DNA from: Macrosoma leucophasiata
Lineage: Eukaryota; Arthropoda; Insecta; Lepidoptera; Hedylidae
Assembly: GCA_036365455.1 (NCBI GenBank)
Contig: JAWQUS010000016.1
Span: 14,531,001-14,595,000 of the forward strand
Reading direction: 5' to 3'
Length of the DNA: 64,000 nt
Below, piece by piece: positions 55,345 through 64,000 of this stretch (the first letter of the stretch is position 1; each line of letters starts with the position of its first letter). A model generated the notes under the pieces. The model was given only the letters and a program-made list of their open reading frames with translations. It did not search any database and had not been told where the DNA came from. Position numbers and translations under genes: made by a program.

Positions 55345-55440
55345 AACCGCTGGTTTTTGTGTAGATGTCTCAAGGCTGCAGTCATCACTTAACATCAATG
55401 TGAACTGCATGCTGCCACCTTCCTTACATAAAAAAAAACA
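55345..55440 (+). mobile_element. Family L repeat, 3' end
   Basis: gcagtcatcacttaacatca and gtgaactgcatgctgccacc with an A-rich tail. Confidence 0.8.
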
Positions 55441-55918
55441 ATCTAATTCGGAATATGCAAAATTATCGACGGTCCAGACCTAGCTACGTAGGTAAGTCTA
55501 TATGAATGGTAATCTGTCAGGCCGCGAGAAAAATATGACAATTAATTTCTAATTGTTCGTGTAGTTTTCCTACCGATATCGGTCCAACTGCTGGAAAAGT
55601 TTGTCAGAATAGCACTCATCAGTAATTACACCTACGAAAACTATATTTCCGTAATTGCAGTAGAACAGGCATTACTTACTGTCTCTCGTGTCTGTCGGTG
55701 TTTAGAAATACATTAGCGGTAAGCAGTAACTGTGTAATAACCGAGTATTCTTTTGTCCAAACAAAATTAACAAACAACGATGTCATTTAGTTTACATTTA
55801 TGGTAAGTGAATATTTTAAAATAATGATGTTATTATAATAAATACCAATGGCACCAACGCCATTGTGTGGCACATTTAAAGTTTTCTTTTATGCCTGAAG
55901 TATCGGGGTTACACATTT
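55441..55918. other. Spacer
   Basis: No feature recognised. Confidence 0.4.
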
Positions 55919-55919
55919 C

Positions 55920-55985
55920 CAAGTAATTGGAGCAAGGCAGCGTTGAATACTACAATTTAGCGGCAAGCAGATTAAATAGTGATGT
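55920..55985 (-). mobile_element. Family L repeat scrap
   Basis: gttgaatactacaatttagc and ggcaagcagattaaatagtg. Confidence 0.55.
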
Positions 55986-56384
55986 TGTCTATTTACGCTA
56001 CTTTATCAAGTCACCACAACTAAGTACTTATTAATATTAAAATTTAGAACTAATGTAATACATTGCATAGCTTAACACGTTGATCGCAATTAGATAAATA
56101 TACATATAATTGGGGACCTTGCGATAAATAAGAAAATTACGACTTCTGTTTACTGACTATTTTCTAGCAATCTGCACTCAATTCAAGTCTACGGTCGTAA
56201 ACACATCTTTGGAAGTAAAAGACATAGCTATTTATGGATAATGGATTGACTAGTCCTAAACACATTCTTTGGAAGTGATATACACCCTTCTTAGTCAACT
56301 ATAAGTCTGACAAAAAGTATTTTTAAACAACACTTTTACCTCGTCTCTCTAATAACGCAATAATATTTTTTATTGGCTTTACAA

Positions 56385-56640
56385 TTTATTCAAGAACGTA
56401 ACCTACACAGATACGTAACTGACGAGGAGCGAACAAGAAATCGGGTGTTTTCCATCCCATCTTCATATTTGCAAACGATACAGTTTTGAGCGCACTTTCG
56501 TATTCATCTAGAGTGGCTGGAGCTATTGTAGAGGTCGACGCCCCCTGTACCCTACCCGGTGGAGCGGACAGCACATACAACAGCTATAAGTACTAGGGTT
56601 GCTTACTCTGACACCGACTCGGGAAATCTTAGTATTTTTT
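56385..56640. repeat. Triplicated segment T, unit 1
   Basis: Shares gagtggctggagctattgta, gaggtcgacgccccctgtac, cggacagcacatacaacagc and tactagggttgc with units at about 57020-57240 and 57695-57900. A minus frame (56386-56580, VLSAPPGRVQGASTSTIAPA) is partly kept in the other units, hinting at a former exon, but no family is recognised and a start or splice context is not established. Confidence 0.75.
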
Positions 56641-56706
56641 TAATGTTTTTGGCGGTGAAACGAACGGAGAAACTAAAGAAATAACAGATTAATATAGATA
56701 TTAGAT

Positions 56707-56890
56707 TTGACGACCCGGTTAGTCCAGCGGTGTGAGACGACCGTTTGATTCGAAGGGTCGCGGGTTTCGATCCCCGCGACAATTATTTGTAAGGCCTACA
56801 GATATTTGTTTGTTGTATGTGTGCAACGGCACCCACGACACAGGTTTATACCTAGTGTAGGTCTGTGAGTGTAAGCGTATTTATAATATT
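56707..56890 (+). mobile_element. tRNA-headed SINE, family C, copy 3
   Basis: gacgacccggttagtccagc, gtcgcgggtttcgatccccg and acccacgacacaggtttata. Lies between units 1 and 2 of the triplication. Confidence 0.85.
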
Positions 56891-56899
56891 AACGATAAA

Positions 56900-57240
56900 T
56901 CGCTACGTTAACACAAACTTTTGCCTAAAATATCGTCTTCGATTATGCTTTAGAAGAACATGCTGCTTATATTTATAACAGTCAAGTCTGCTCAGCAATT
57001 AGTCAAAAAATATTGAAATTATTAACTGAGAAGGAGCGAACGAGGAATCAAGAATTTAACAACTCATCTTGATGTTGATACAGTGCTGCGGGCACTTTCA
57101 TATTCATCTAGAGTGGCTGGAGCTATTGTGGAGGTCGACACCCCCTACACCCTGTCCGATGGAGGGGATAGCACATACAACAGCTTTAAGTACTAGGGTT
57201 GCTAACTCTGGAACCGACTCGCGAAAGCTATGTTTTTGAC
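56900..57240. repeat. Triplicated segment T, unit 2
   Basis: Includes acacaaacttttgcctaaaa, attagtcaaaaaatattgaa, aaggagcgaacgaggaatca and the tattcatctagagtggctgg core at 57101. Confidence 0.75.
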
Positions 57241-57247
57241 GGTGAAA

Positions 57248-57557
57248 TCTATACAAATAAATAAAATTGGAGTGTCTGTTTATAATATAAAAATAACCGC
57301 TTTTTACTAAATGCATATGTACACGGTACATACACCAAAACAACATTTTTTACAATTCTTGTCTGTCTGTCGGTCTGTTTGTTCCCGCTAATCTCGAGAA
57401 CGGCTGGACCGATTTTGACGCGACTTTCATTAGCAGATAGCTTATGTATTAAGGCGTAACTTAGGCTTCTTTTATACTAACTGCGCCCACGACTTCGTCC
57501 GGGTACATACCGAACAATCATAAATTCTCACGCGGATGAAGTCGCGCGCACAGCTAG
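57248..57557 (+). mobile_element. Helitron-like family H2, full
   Basis: Starts tctatacaaataaataaaat, contains aatctcgagaacggctggac and ends gcgcgcacagctag|t. Sits between units 2 and 3 of the triplication. The 3' 80 bp are palindromic (actaactgcgcccacgactt; aagtcgcgcgcacagctagt). Confidence 0.85.
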
Positions 57558-57574
57558 TAGTAATATAAATCGTT

Positions 57575-57905
57575 AATATTAATCAGTTCTTACTTTTTTA
57601 CTTTCTTATACACAAACTTCGGCCTGAAAGTTCGTGTTCGATCATGCTCTAGAAGAACTGTATGGTCTGCTAATCAATTAGTCAGAATATATTGAAATTA
57701 TTTACTGACAAGGAGCGAACGAGGAATCAAGAATTTTCCAACCCATCTTGATGTTGATACAGGTCTGCGCGCACTTTCATATTCAGCTAGAGTGGCTGGA
57801 GCTATTGTAGAGGTCGACGCCCCCTGTACCCTGCCCGGTGGAGCGGACAGCACATACAACAATAAGTGCTAGGGTTGCTCACTCTTGAAACAACTCGGAA
57901 AATTT
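57575..57905. repeat. Triplicated segment T, unit 3
   Basis: Same order as unit 2 (acacaaacttcggcctgaaa, aaggagcgaacgaggaatca, gagtggctggagctattgta). Confidence 0.75.
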
Positions 57906-58014
57906 TAATATACCTGTGAACCTGTGTATTATTATTATGCACATTTTTGTTTTATGTGGCACTGATATAACAATCGGTATTCTTAGCTTTTTATTAAAGT
58001 ACATATGTATGAAT

Positions 58015-58080
58015 ATATTCACACACCATGTTTCTGATGGGGTAGGCAAAGAGCGTAAAGCGCCAAATAGCCTCTCTCTC
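58015..58080 (-). mobile_element. Diverged RTE tail scrap
   Basis: atggggtaggcaaagagcgt and aaagcgccaaat follow the RTE 3' end order. A short (ct)n run lies after it. Confidence 0.4.
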
Positions 58081-58349
58081 TCTCTAAATTCATCACTTTC
58101 TTTGTACATGCACGGCGATTGCGACGACCCTGGACCCTTCAAACGACTTGATAAAGGTAAGTAGGCTAGTTTTGGTATTTCTGAGCCTCTGCAACTATTT
58201 TCAGATTTTTATATTTTTAATATTTTGACAAACTTTGACCCGAAATTTCGTCCACGTCAGAGATAACTGCATAATAATGTGAATCATAGAGCATGCACAA
58301 TATTGAATGTAAACTATGGATTTAATGACAAAGAACTTAATATACACAC

Positions 58350-58600
58350 TAGACGAATAGTATACACAACTCTTTATTAAAAGAGGAACTTATTTACCGT
58401 ATTTATCATTTGATTCGTACACAAACAATAAAACCTTGTTCTTAATAGAATTCCTGAAAGTAATCCGAAAATTTACCGAGTTGTTCGAACTAGTTTGTGC
58501 TAAATTTAGTTATTCATTCACCAATCCTATAAATTAGTTCAAACAACGTCCCATATTGTTCATTGTGTTAACCTATTCTACTTATGAACTGAATTAAAAC
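58350..58600. repeat. Local duplicate U, copy 1
   Basis: tatacacaactctttatta, gaactagtttgtgctaaatt and tagttcaaacaa match 59965-60235 in the same order and orientation. Confidence 0.75.
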
Positions 58601-58606
58601 AATATT

Positions 58607-58654
58607 CTGAATTGAAAGATCTTTTACTGACTAGTAAAAGATCTTTCAATTCAG
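58607..58654. repeat. Perfect 22-bp-arm hairpin
   Basis: ctgaattgaaagatctttta plus ct, loop gact, and the exact inverse. Confidence 0.95.
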
Positions 58655-58689
58655 TACTGGTAAAGAAGCATAACGACATTTGATTTTTC

Positions 58690-58755
58690 TCTAGATATCA
58701 CTTACCACTAATATGAACTGCATGCTTTTTTCCACTTTCATTAAATAAAAAAAAA
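58690..58755 (+). mobile_element. Family L repeat, 3' end
   Basis: gatatcacttaccactaata, tgaactgcatgcttttttcc and an A-rich tail. Confidence 0.7.
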
Positions 58756-59960
58756 CAAACATAATATATACATAGAACTCGTGTAATTGATCATTATTCC
58801 CAGTAACTCTCGGGCATAACAGAAGGGTTGGGAACCCTACGTGCTCCCTAATAAGATAGCTACTACTGACATCCTTTGCCCTCTGTGTCACCTTTTTATA
58901 CTCGCGTGGAATAAAAATGTTTCGAGACAAAACTGAATAATACACAGGCTGATATGAAAGAATGTTACACAATATATTGAAGCGATTATTTGATAGTGAT
59001 GTAGTTGAATATATTCGAGTACTCACTTTGCACAGTCGTATTGTATGAATTAAATAGAATAATTTTTGCAAGATATTTTTATCTGTCAGTCATTGTCAAT
59101 ACGATATGATGTAAGAGCCTGTAACATTCATCATTTTTATAAAAGCTGTATAGGAACAATGGCTTAATGTGAAGTTAGAGTTACAAAAGCTTTGGCAAGT
59201 ATTATGTATCAAAGGTGCTTAAAATATCGACCTACTTTCGTCATTTTAAAAAACGTAATTTTGCTGCAATTTTCTCCTGATCAATATATTATATGAAATG
59301 CAGTATGCGCTGAGAAGCTGCCAGCTTTTAATAACATCACAAAAGTCTAGATATGACAGGCTTTTACCCTATACAGAGGTTCTGTGGCTGGAAATCTAAT
59401 GCTACTTGTCTACTCATCCGCGATCCTCTATTCTAATTTTGGATTAAGAAAAAGGCTATTATAATATTGGGTTTTCCAAATTTTTATATTAACAAAATGC
59501 TTGACTTTCAGCAATATGCTCGTTCAATAATCGGCAATTCATAACTGACGAATTGTAGGTGTAATTGTAGGTCTTGAAGAACAAACAGAGTGATAAAGGA
59601 AATATATGAAAATATATATTAGAATGTAAATTCACCATCGGAGAATTATCCGATGATCCGAAACTATTGCAAATTAGATTTTGTTTATCCATAAGTAATA
59701 TATATACAAATAATATGTATACAAATAAGGTACCGAGACGTGATGTACCGAATATTTCTTAGTTGAGAATTGCTTTAAACTGAGCTCTAAAAATTGTCCA
59801 TCAAGCAACCCATCCACTTAAAAATTCAACACAAATAACTATTTTATGCAAACTTCCTGATGTGAAATTTCCTCATTCTAGTTCGGAACCATTAGTTATT
59901 GTCTTTAACTCTATCTTTGCTTTAACTATCTCCCTTTACGGCAACCAACACACCGTACAA
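58756..59960. other. Unique AT-rich stretch
   Basis: A 126-codon minus frame (58691-59071) overlaps the family L end and shows no motif; not called. Confidence 0.4.
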
Positions 59961-59964
59961 ATAC

Positions 59965-60235
59965 ATCCCAATGGTATACACAACTCTTTATTCAAGGAGG
60001 AACTTATTTATCGTATCCTCTTGCTGATTCTTACACAAACAATATACGAAGGTCTTAGTTGAATTTCTCAAGGTAATCCGAACATGTATATAATTGTTCG
60101 TACTAGTTTGTGCTAAATTTAGTTATCCATTCATCTATCTATAGATTAATTCAAACAAGCTCTGATACTGCTCATTGTATTTAACGTATTCTACTTGCAA
60201 ACAGATTTAGAAACACGTTATTAATTTTAGTTAAG
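59965..60235. repeat. Local duplicate U, copy 2
   Basis: Diverged copy of 58350-58600. Confidence 0.75.
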
Positions 60236-60350
60236 AAAGTATAGTAATAACAAAATGTAAACGGAATATCTGTACACTCTATAATAATAATATTGAACTG
60301 AAGCACTCGTTTGTTTAGTTTACCACGTTGGTAAAAATAAATACTGGTTT

Positions 60351-60918
60351 GAATTAAAATGTATATAACGCTATGACCAATAGGAGCGGCGCATCAATCA
60401 AACCCGAGAAAAAAAATTCTAAGTATACTGAGCTGCGGGTGCAGCAAGTCCAATATAAACGTAACTGTGTGAGAGAATAGCTCTACATCATTTGGCAACT
60501 TAATCATTAGTTCTATCTTAAACAAAACAACTGGAGCAAGTTATCAAAATTAATAATTAGGTACTATGCAAGTTTGATAACAAATTAGATTAGAAAGGAT
60601 ATATTGACAGATGAACACCGACTGAACACGTTATGAATTAAAATGTATATAACGCTATGACCAATAGGAGCGGCGCATCAATCAAACCCGAGAAAAAAAA
60701 TTCTAAGTATACTGAGCTGCGGGTGCAGCAAGTCCAATATAAACGTAACTGTGTGAGAGAATAGCTCTACATCATTTGGCAACTTAATCATTAGTTCTAT
60801 CTTAAACAAAACAACTGGAGCAAGTGATCAAAATTAATAATTAGGTACTATGCAAGTTTGATAACAAATTAGATTAGAAAGGATATATTGACAGATGAAC
60901 ACCGACTGAACACGTTAC
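60351..60918. repeat. 284-bp near-perfect tandem duplication
   Basis: Copies 60351-60634 and 60635-60918 differ by about one base inside (gcaagttatc against gcaagtgatc) and at the last few bases. Each holds gtatataacg, gaccaataggagcgg and ccaatataaacgtaactgtg, TATA- and CCAAT-like words. Confidence 0.93.
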
Positions 60919-61215
60919 GAATAAAAATTCATTTTATTTTCAATAAGACCAGTCATGAAAATATTTTTTATCGCCTTCTACTTATTACTTGTCTGCAGAA
61001 TGCTAAAATATGGAAACATTTTCGAACACAGTCAAAAGTCAGAGGCGAAGTATTTTTCGAACACCAGTTATAACAGGGAGCAATGACATTCAATATTCTT
61101 TTAATCTTTTTCATTTCATAGAACTTAGATGTCACGTGCAAGCACCATAAAGTCCTGTTTGTTGGATCGAAGAATAAACAGATAAATGACGGTACACTGA
61201 CACTTGAATAAACAC
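60919..61215. repeat. Local block V, copy 1
   Basis: Shares ttgtctgcagaatgct, ggaaacattttcgaac, caaaagtcag and cataaagtcctgtttgttgg with 61600-61895 and 62722-63000. Confidence 0.85.
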
Positions 61216-61247
61216 TTACCTATTTATGTAAGTATTCATTCAAGTGA
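61200..61247. repeat. 19-bp-arm imperfect hairpin
   Basis: cacttgaataaacacttac and gtaagtattcattcaagtg pair with two mismatches. Confidence 0.8.
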
Positions 61248-61410
61248 TCATGAAATAGATGAAGTCATCTATTTAAGGGTGTTTAAATACAGTACCCAAC
61301 AATAAGTATTGCACATCGAACCTACGAAAGAGACAATCGGCTAGTTATCTCTACTGCACACTGCCTACGTAAGCACTGATAGCCCGGTTTTCGTCAAAAC
61401 TTAATCAAAA

Positions 61411-61432
61411 TGGCTGACAAATGTCAAATAGG
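61411..61432 (+). other. Candidate first-exon end: short ATG frame with splice donor
   Basis: atcaaaatgg gives a fair start context; the frame reads MADKCQI and meets a strong donor ag|gtaagaag. It lies between copies 1 and 2 of block V. Only seven codons, so it may be chance. Confidence 0.2.
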
Positions 61433-61599
61433 TAAGAAGGTACAAAAGATATAATGCTCTGCAGACCCAAAGTCTCCTTCCTAAGGTCGATATGTAATAT
61501 ATGTTGGATATTGTACATTAAGTTTTACATTAATATTTGAATAATGCCACTTATGTCATATTAGCAATTGTACGGCGACTGAAAACAGGAGTTTATGAA

Positions 61600-61895
61600 T
61601 TAAATTCAGTTCACTTTTCAATAAGTACAATCATGAAAATATTTTCTATCACATTCAACTGATTACTTGTCTGCAGAATACTTAAATATGGAAACATTTT
61701 CGAACGCAGTCAAAAGTCAGATGCGAAGTATTTTTCCAACACCACAAGTTATAACAGGGAGCAATGACATACGATATTCTTTTATTCTCTTTAATTCTAT
61801 ATAACCTGAACGTGACGTGCAAACATCATAAAGTCCTGTTTGTTGAATCGAAGAATAACCAGATAATTGACGGTACACTGACCCTTATATGAATA
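61600..61895. repeat. Local block V, copy 2
   Basis: See copy 1; the same order of words, with ataacagggagcaatgacat. Confidence 0.85.
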
Positions 61896-61937
61896 CTTCA
61901 TCTTCTCTAGGGCGTCCATATACTTGGTATATTATTA

Positions 61938-62415
61938 TACTAGCTGACCCGGTGAACTTTGTAATATAGCAATATAAAAATAGTTAACGTCTTATTCTCA
62001 GACTTACTGAATATACACCAAAAGAGATCATGGCAAAAATTGTATTAAAAAAATAACAAAGATATCAGGTGTAATTTCTGTGAAATATTATCTACGGAAC
62101 TTAAAGAACATTTTCCGATGTTTAAAATATTTTGACTTCTCCGGAATAAAATGTTGTTTAAATGTATGTATTATGGTATTATACAAGACTTCTACTGTTA
62201 TAAGGAAAGACCATTTTATATTCCGGTGTAGTAGAAAACAATATTTTAAATCAGCAAAATTATTTTGGTTTTCTAAATAATCTTTCAAAGCTTGTACCTT
62301 CTTTCTACACAAATCAATGTTAATCACTTGCGATCATTTTTTCTTAGAAATCGGTCAAGCCGTTTAATAAGAATCTGCTTACAAACACTGTGACACGAGA
62401 ATTTCATACATAAGA
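61938..62415 (-). mobile_element. Helitron-like copy, minus, diverged
   Basis: Opens actagctgacccggtgaact (H4-type 3' end inverse) and includes agaaatcggtcaagccgttt and actgtgacacgagaatttca. The interior is otherwise unmatched; 62088-62327 minus frame is not called. Confidence 0.5.
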
Positions 62416-62489
62416 TTAATATATTCGAATAAGGCCAGGTATATTTTAAATGACTTTGGAATATACCATACTTTTTTTCGCCCTCGTGG

Positions 62490-62652
62490 AATTCGTTTTA
62501 TAAATAACTAAGTAGCCTATGTTCTTTTTCGTCAGCTCTATCTCGGCAACAAATTTCATTACAATCGGTTCAGTCGTTTGGACGTGAAAAGGTAACAGAC
62601 AGACAGACAGACAGAGTTACTTTCACATTTATTTTATAATATTAAAAGATTA
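62490..62652 (-). mobile_element. Helitron-like family H1, minus, 5' part
   Basis: taactaagtagcctatgttc, caatcggttcagtcgtttgg and the (gaca)n run match 14275-14425. Confidence 0.75.
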
Positions 62653-62721
62653 ATATTCAAGTAACATAGAAAGATTGCATATTAGTAGTTGACTGAAGAC
62701 GGAACGGCTCGCCAGTAATGA

Positions 62722-63000
62722 ATAAAATGCAGTTCACTTTTCAATAAGTACAGTCATAAAAATATTTTTTATCCATACCAAATTTATACTTGTCTGCAAA
62801 ATGCTTGAACACGGAAACATTTACAAACTCAGTCAAACGTCACTAGATCGAACAGCAGTTATCACAGGGAGCGATGACACAAGATATTATTATTATTTTA
62901 TTCTCTTTCATTCTTGGATGTCACGTGCAAACATCATAAAGTCCTGTTTGTTGGATCGAAGAACAAACAGATAATTGAAGGTACATTGACACCTTCATCT
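62722..63000. repeat. Local block V, copy 3
   Basis: cagttcacttttcaataagt, acttgtctgcaaaatgct and aaagtcctgtttgttggatc. Confidence 0.85.
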
Positions 63001-63145
63001 TCCTAAGGGCTAAAATAAGACGATGGCAGCGTGTTTCTTTTATGTGAATATAATGTATATTCAGATCAAGAAATCCGCCCTTTTTACGTTACAGGTTTTT
63101 ACGAGCGGGTGAGGGAACACATGACTGTTAACCCCAAAATCAATT

Positions 63146-63367
63146 TATATAAGAATGATAATAATGGCAACCCATTATACGTCCCACTGCTGGGCACGAG
63201 TCTCTATATCGATAGCAACCGGGACCGACGGCTTAACGTGCCCTCCGTAGCACGGAAACGCGCATTTAATTTGCCACTAGCGGTCATCCATCACACTACC
63301 CGACCGCGCCCGTAGTGCTTAACCAAGTAGATGGCTTACGACCTACACCAGCCGATGGGCCATGCCC
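63146..63367 (-). mobile_element. 5S-rRNA-headed SINE (SINE3-like), copy 3, internally deleted
   Basis: Flanked by aaatcaatt on both sides (63137-63145, 63368-63376). The 5S-like boxes read in inverse gcggtcatccatcacactac and ccgcgcccgtagtgcttaac. About 130 bp of the middle are missing. Confidence 0.9.
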
Positions 63368-63516
63368 AAATCAATTGATAAAGATAGTAAACTAAATTAA
63401 CTTATGAACTTTGGTTATTTATCTGATTTTCCTAAATGCCCGATTATACATCAAAATAGTTTCCACTCCAAACAGTATTTACTACAATTTATATGGGATT
63501 TTAAAAATTGGATATA

Positions 63517-64000
63517 ACGTGCATATCACCCGTTATATATTCATGGAAAACAAATACCACATGCGAACATAGCTAAGTACCTAGGTATGACGCTTGACGC
63601 TAAGTTGCGCTGGAAAGCTCACGTCAAGAAGAAGCGCGAAGAGCTAGGTATTCGCTATAATAAGATGTATTGGCTTCTCGGAAGATGCTCTCCTCTGTCG
63701 ATACACAATAAATTATTATTGTATAAGCAAGTCCTCATGCCAGTATGGACTTATGGTATTCAACTGTGGGGTTGTGCCAAAAAGAGTAATATACAAATAA
63801 TACAACGATTCCAGAACAAAGTGCTCAGAGACATTGTAAATGCGCCCTGGTATGTACGCAATAACGATCTTCATCGGGACCTAAAAATGGATTTCGTAGA
63901 TAACGTTATCAGAAGATACGCCGAAGCTCATGAAAAAAGGCTTCACCATCATGTGAATATTGAGGCTATCCAGCTCCTCGACAACACAAACCTAGTGAGA
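63517..64000 (+). pseudogene. Jockey-like LINE ORF2 C-terminal part, runs off window
   Basis: The frame is open from the stop near 63514 to the window end. It reads IAKYLGMTLDAKLRWKAHVK, LGRCSPLSIHNKLLLYKQVL, MPVWTYGIQLWGCAKKSNIQ, IIQRFQNKVLRDIVNAPWYV and RNNDLHRDLKMDFV. This is the region after the reverse transcriptase palm in Jockey-clade LINEs (YLG-T-D-KL-W--H, then Y--P---Y--QLWG, then IQ-FQ-K-LR-I---PWYV-N). Upstream of about 63525 no LINE sense is seen, so the copy is 5'-truncated unless a frameshift hides more. No frame break is seen inside the 160 codons shown. The true end lies beyond 64000. Confidence 0.88.

Noticed and set aside
57879..58164. 82-87 codon opposing frames
   Set aside because: No motif; partly over a simple (ct)n run and an RTE scrap.
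58691..59071. 126-codon minus frame as a host gene
   Set aside because: No motif, ends inside a family L fragment, and no splice or start context.

Overview
This window looks like a stretch of a moth or butterfly (Lepidoptera) nuclear genome. It is AT-rich and intergenic or intronic in character, and it is packed with the element types typical of lepidopteran DNA: Helitron-like elements ending in CTAG|T, a roughly 290-bp SINE-like repeat present in about twenty pieces, tRNA-headed SINEs, 5S-rRNA-headed SINEs, RTE-type LINE 3' ends, mariner copies and many MITEs. The order-level assignment is inference from these families; no species can be named. I found no convincing host gene exon, and nearly all recognisable coding sequence belongs to transposable elements, most of it broken.

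Layout. 0-6.3 kb: a 1.9-kb element with 348-bp inverted arms holding pieces of a transposon-type protein; an internally deleted TIR element (2482-4130) with the N-terminal exon of a second transposon protein; a 150-bp MITE; a 755-bp GC-rich retroposed block with a 14-bp target duplication. 6.3-15 kb: MITE, Helitrons, SINE pieces, the C-terminal part of an RTE LINE (9427-10045) and a second LINE tail. 15-28.2 kb: three copies of one mariner family (minus, plus, plus), all broken, plus another RTE fragment at 21.4 kb and a non-repetitive GC-rich patch at 25.5 kb. 29.6-30.9 kb: about nine units of a 139-bp tandem array whose unit is itself a TIR element. 31.2-32.7 kb: a hAT-type element with a perfect 8-bp target duplication and nested SINE and LINE pieces. 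33-40.6 kb: LINE relics, Helitrons, MITEs and SINEs. 40.6-46.0 kb: a 5.4-kb DNA transposon with 36-bp TIRs, coding for a nearly complete DDE/D-like protein in at least two exons. 46-56 kb: SINEs, Helitrons and short perfect hairpins. 56-63 kb: locally duplicated unique sequence (a triplicated segment, a 284-bp tandem duplication and a 280-bp block present three times). 63.5 kb to the end: the 3' part of a Jockey-like LINE ORF running off the window.

How the parts relate. The 40.6-46.0 kb transposon and the deleted element at 2.5-4.1 kb appear to belong to one superfamily: similar serine-rich N-termini, a shared YI-S/T-R/K-TGK motif, TIRs starting with CG, and 4-bp self-complementary AT-only flanks (ATAT, AATT). 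The tRNA-headed SINE tail resembles the 3' end of the RTE LINE in the same window, and the 5S-headed SINE tail resembles another LINE tail at 12.6 kb, which fits LINE partners mobilising the SINEs. No virus, toxin, rRNA operon, CRISPR array or functional tRNA was recognised.
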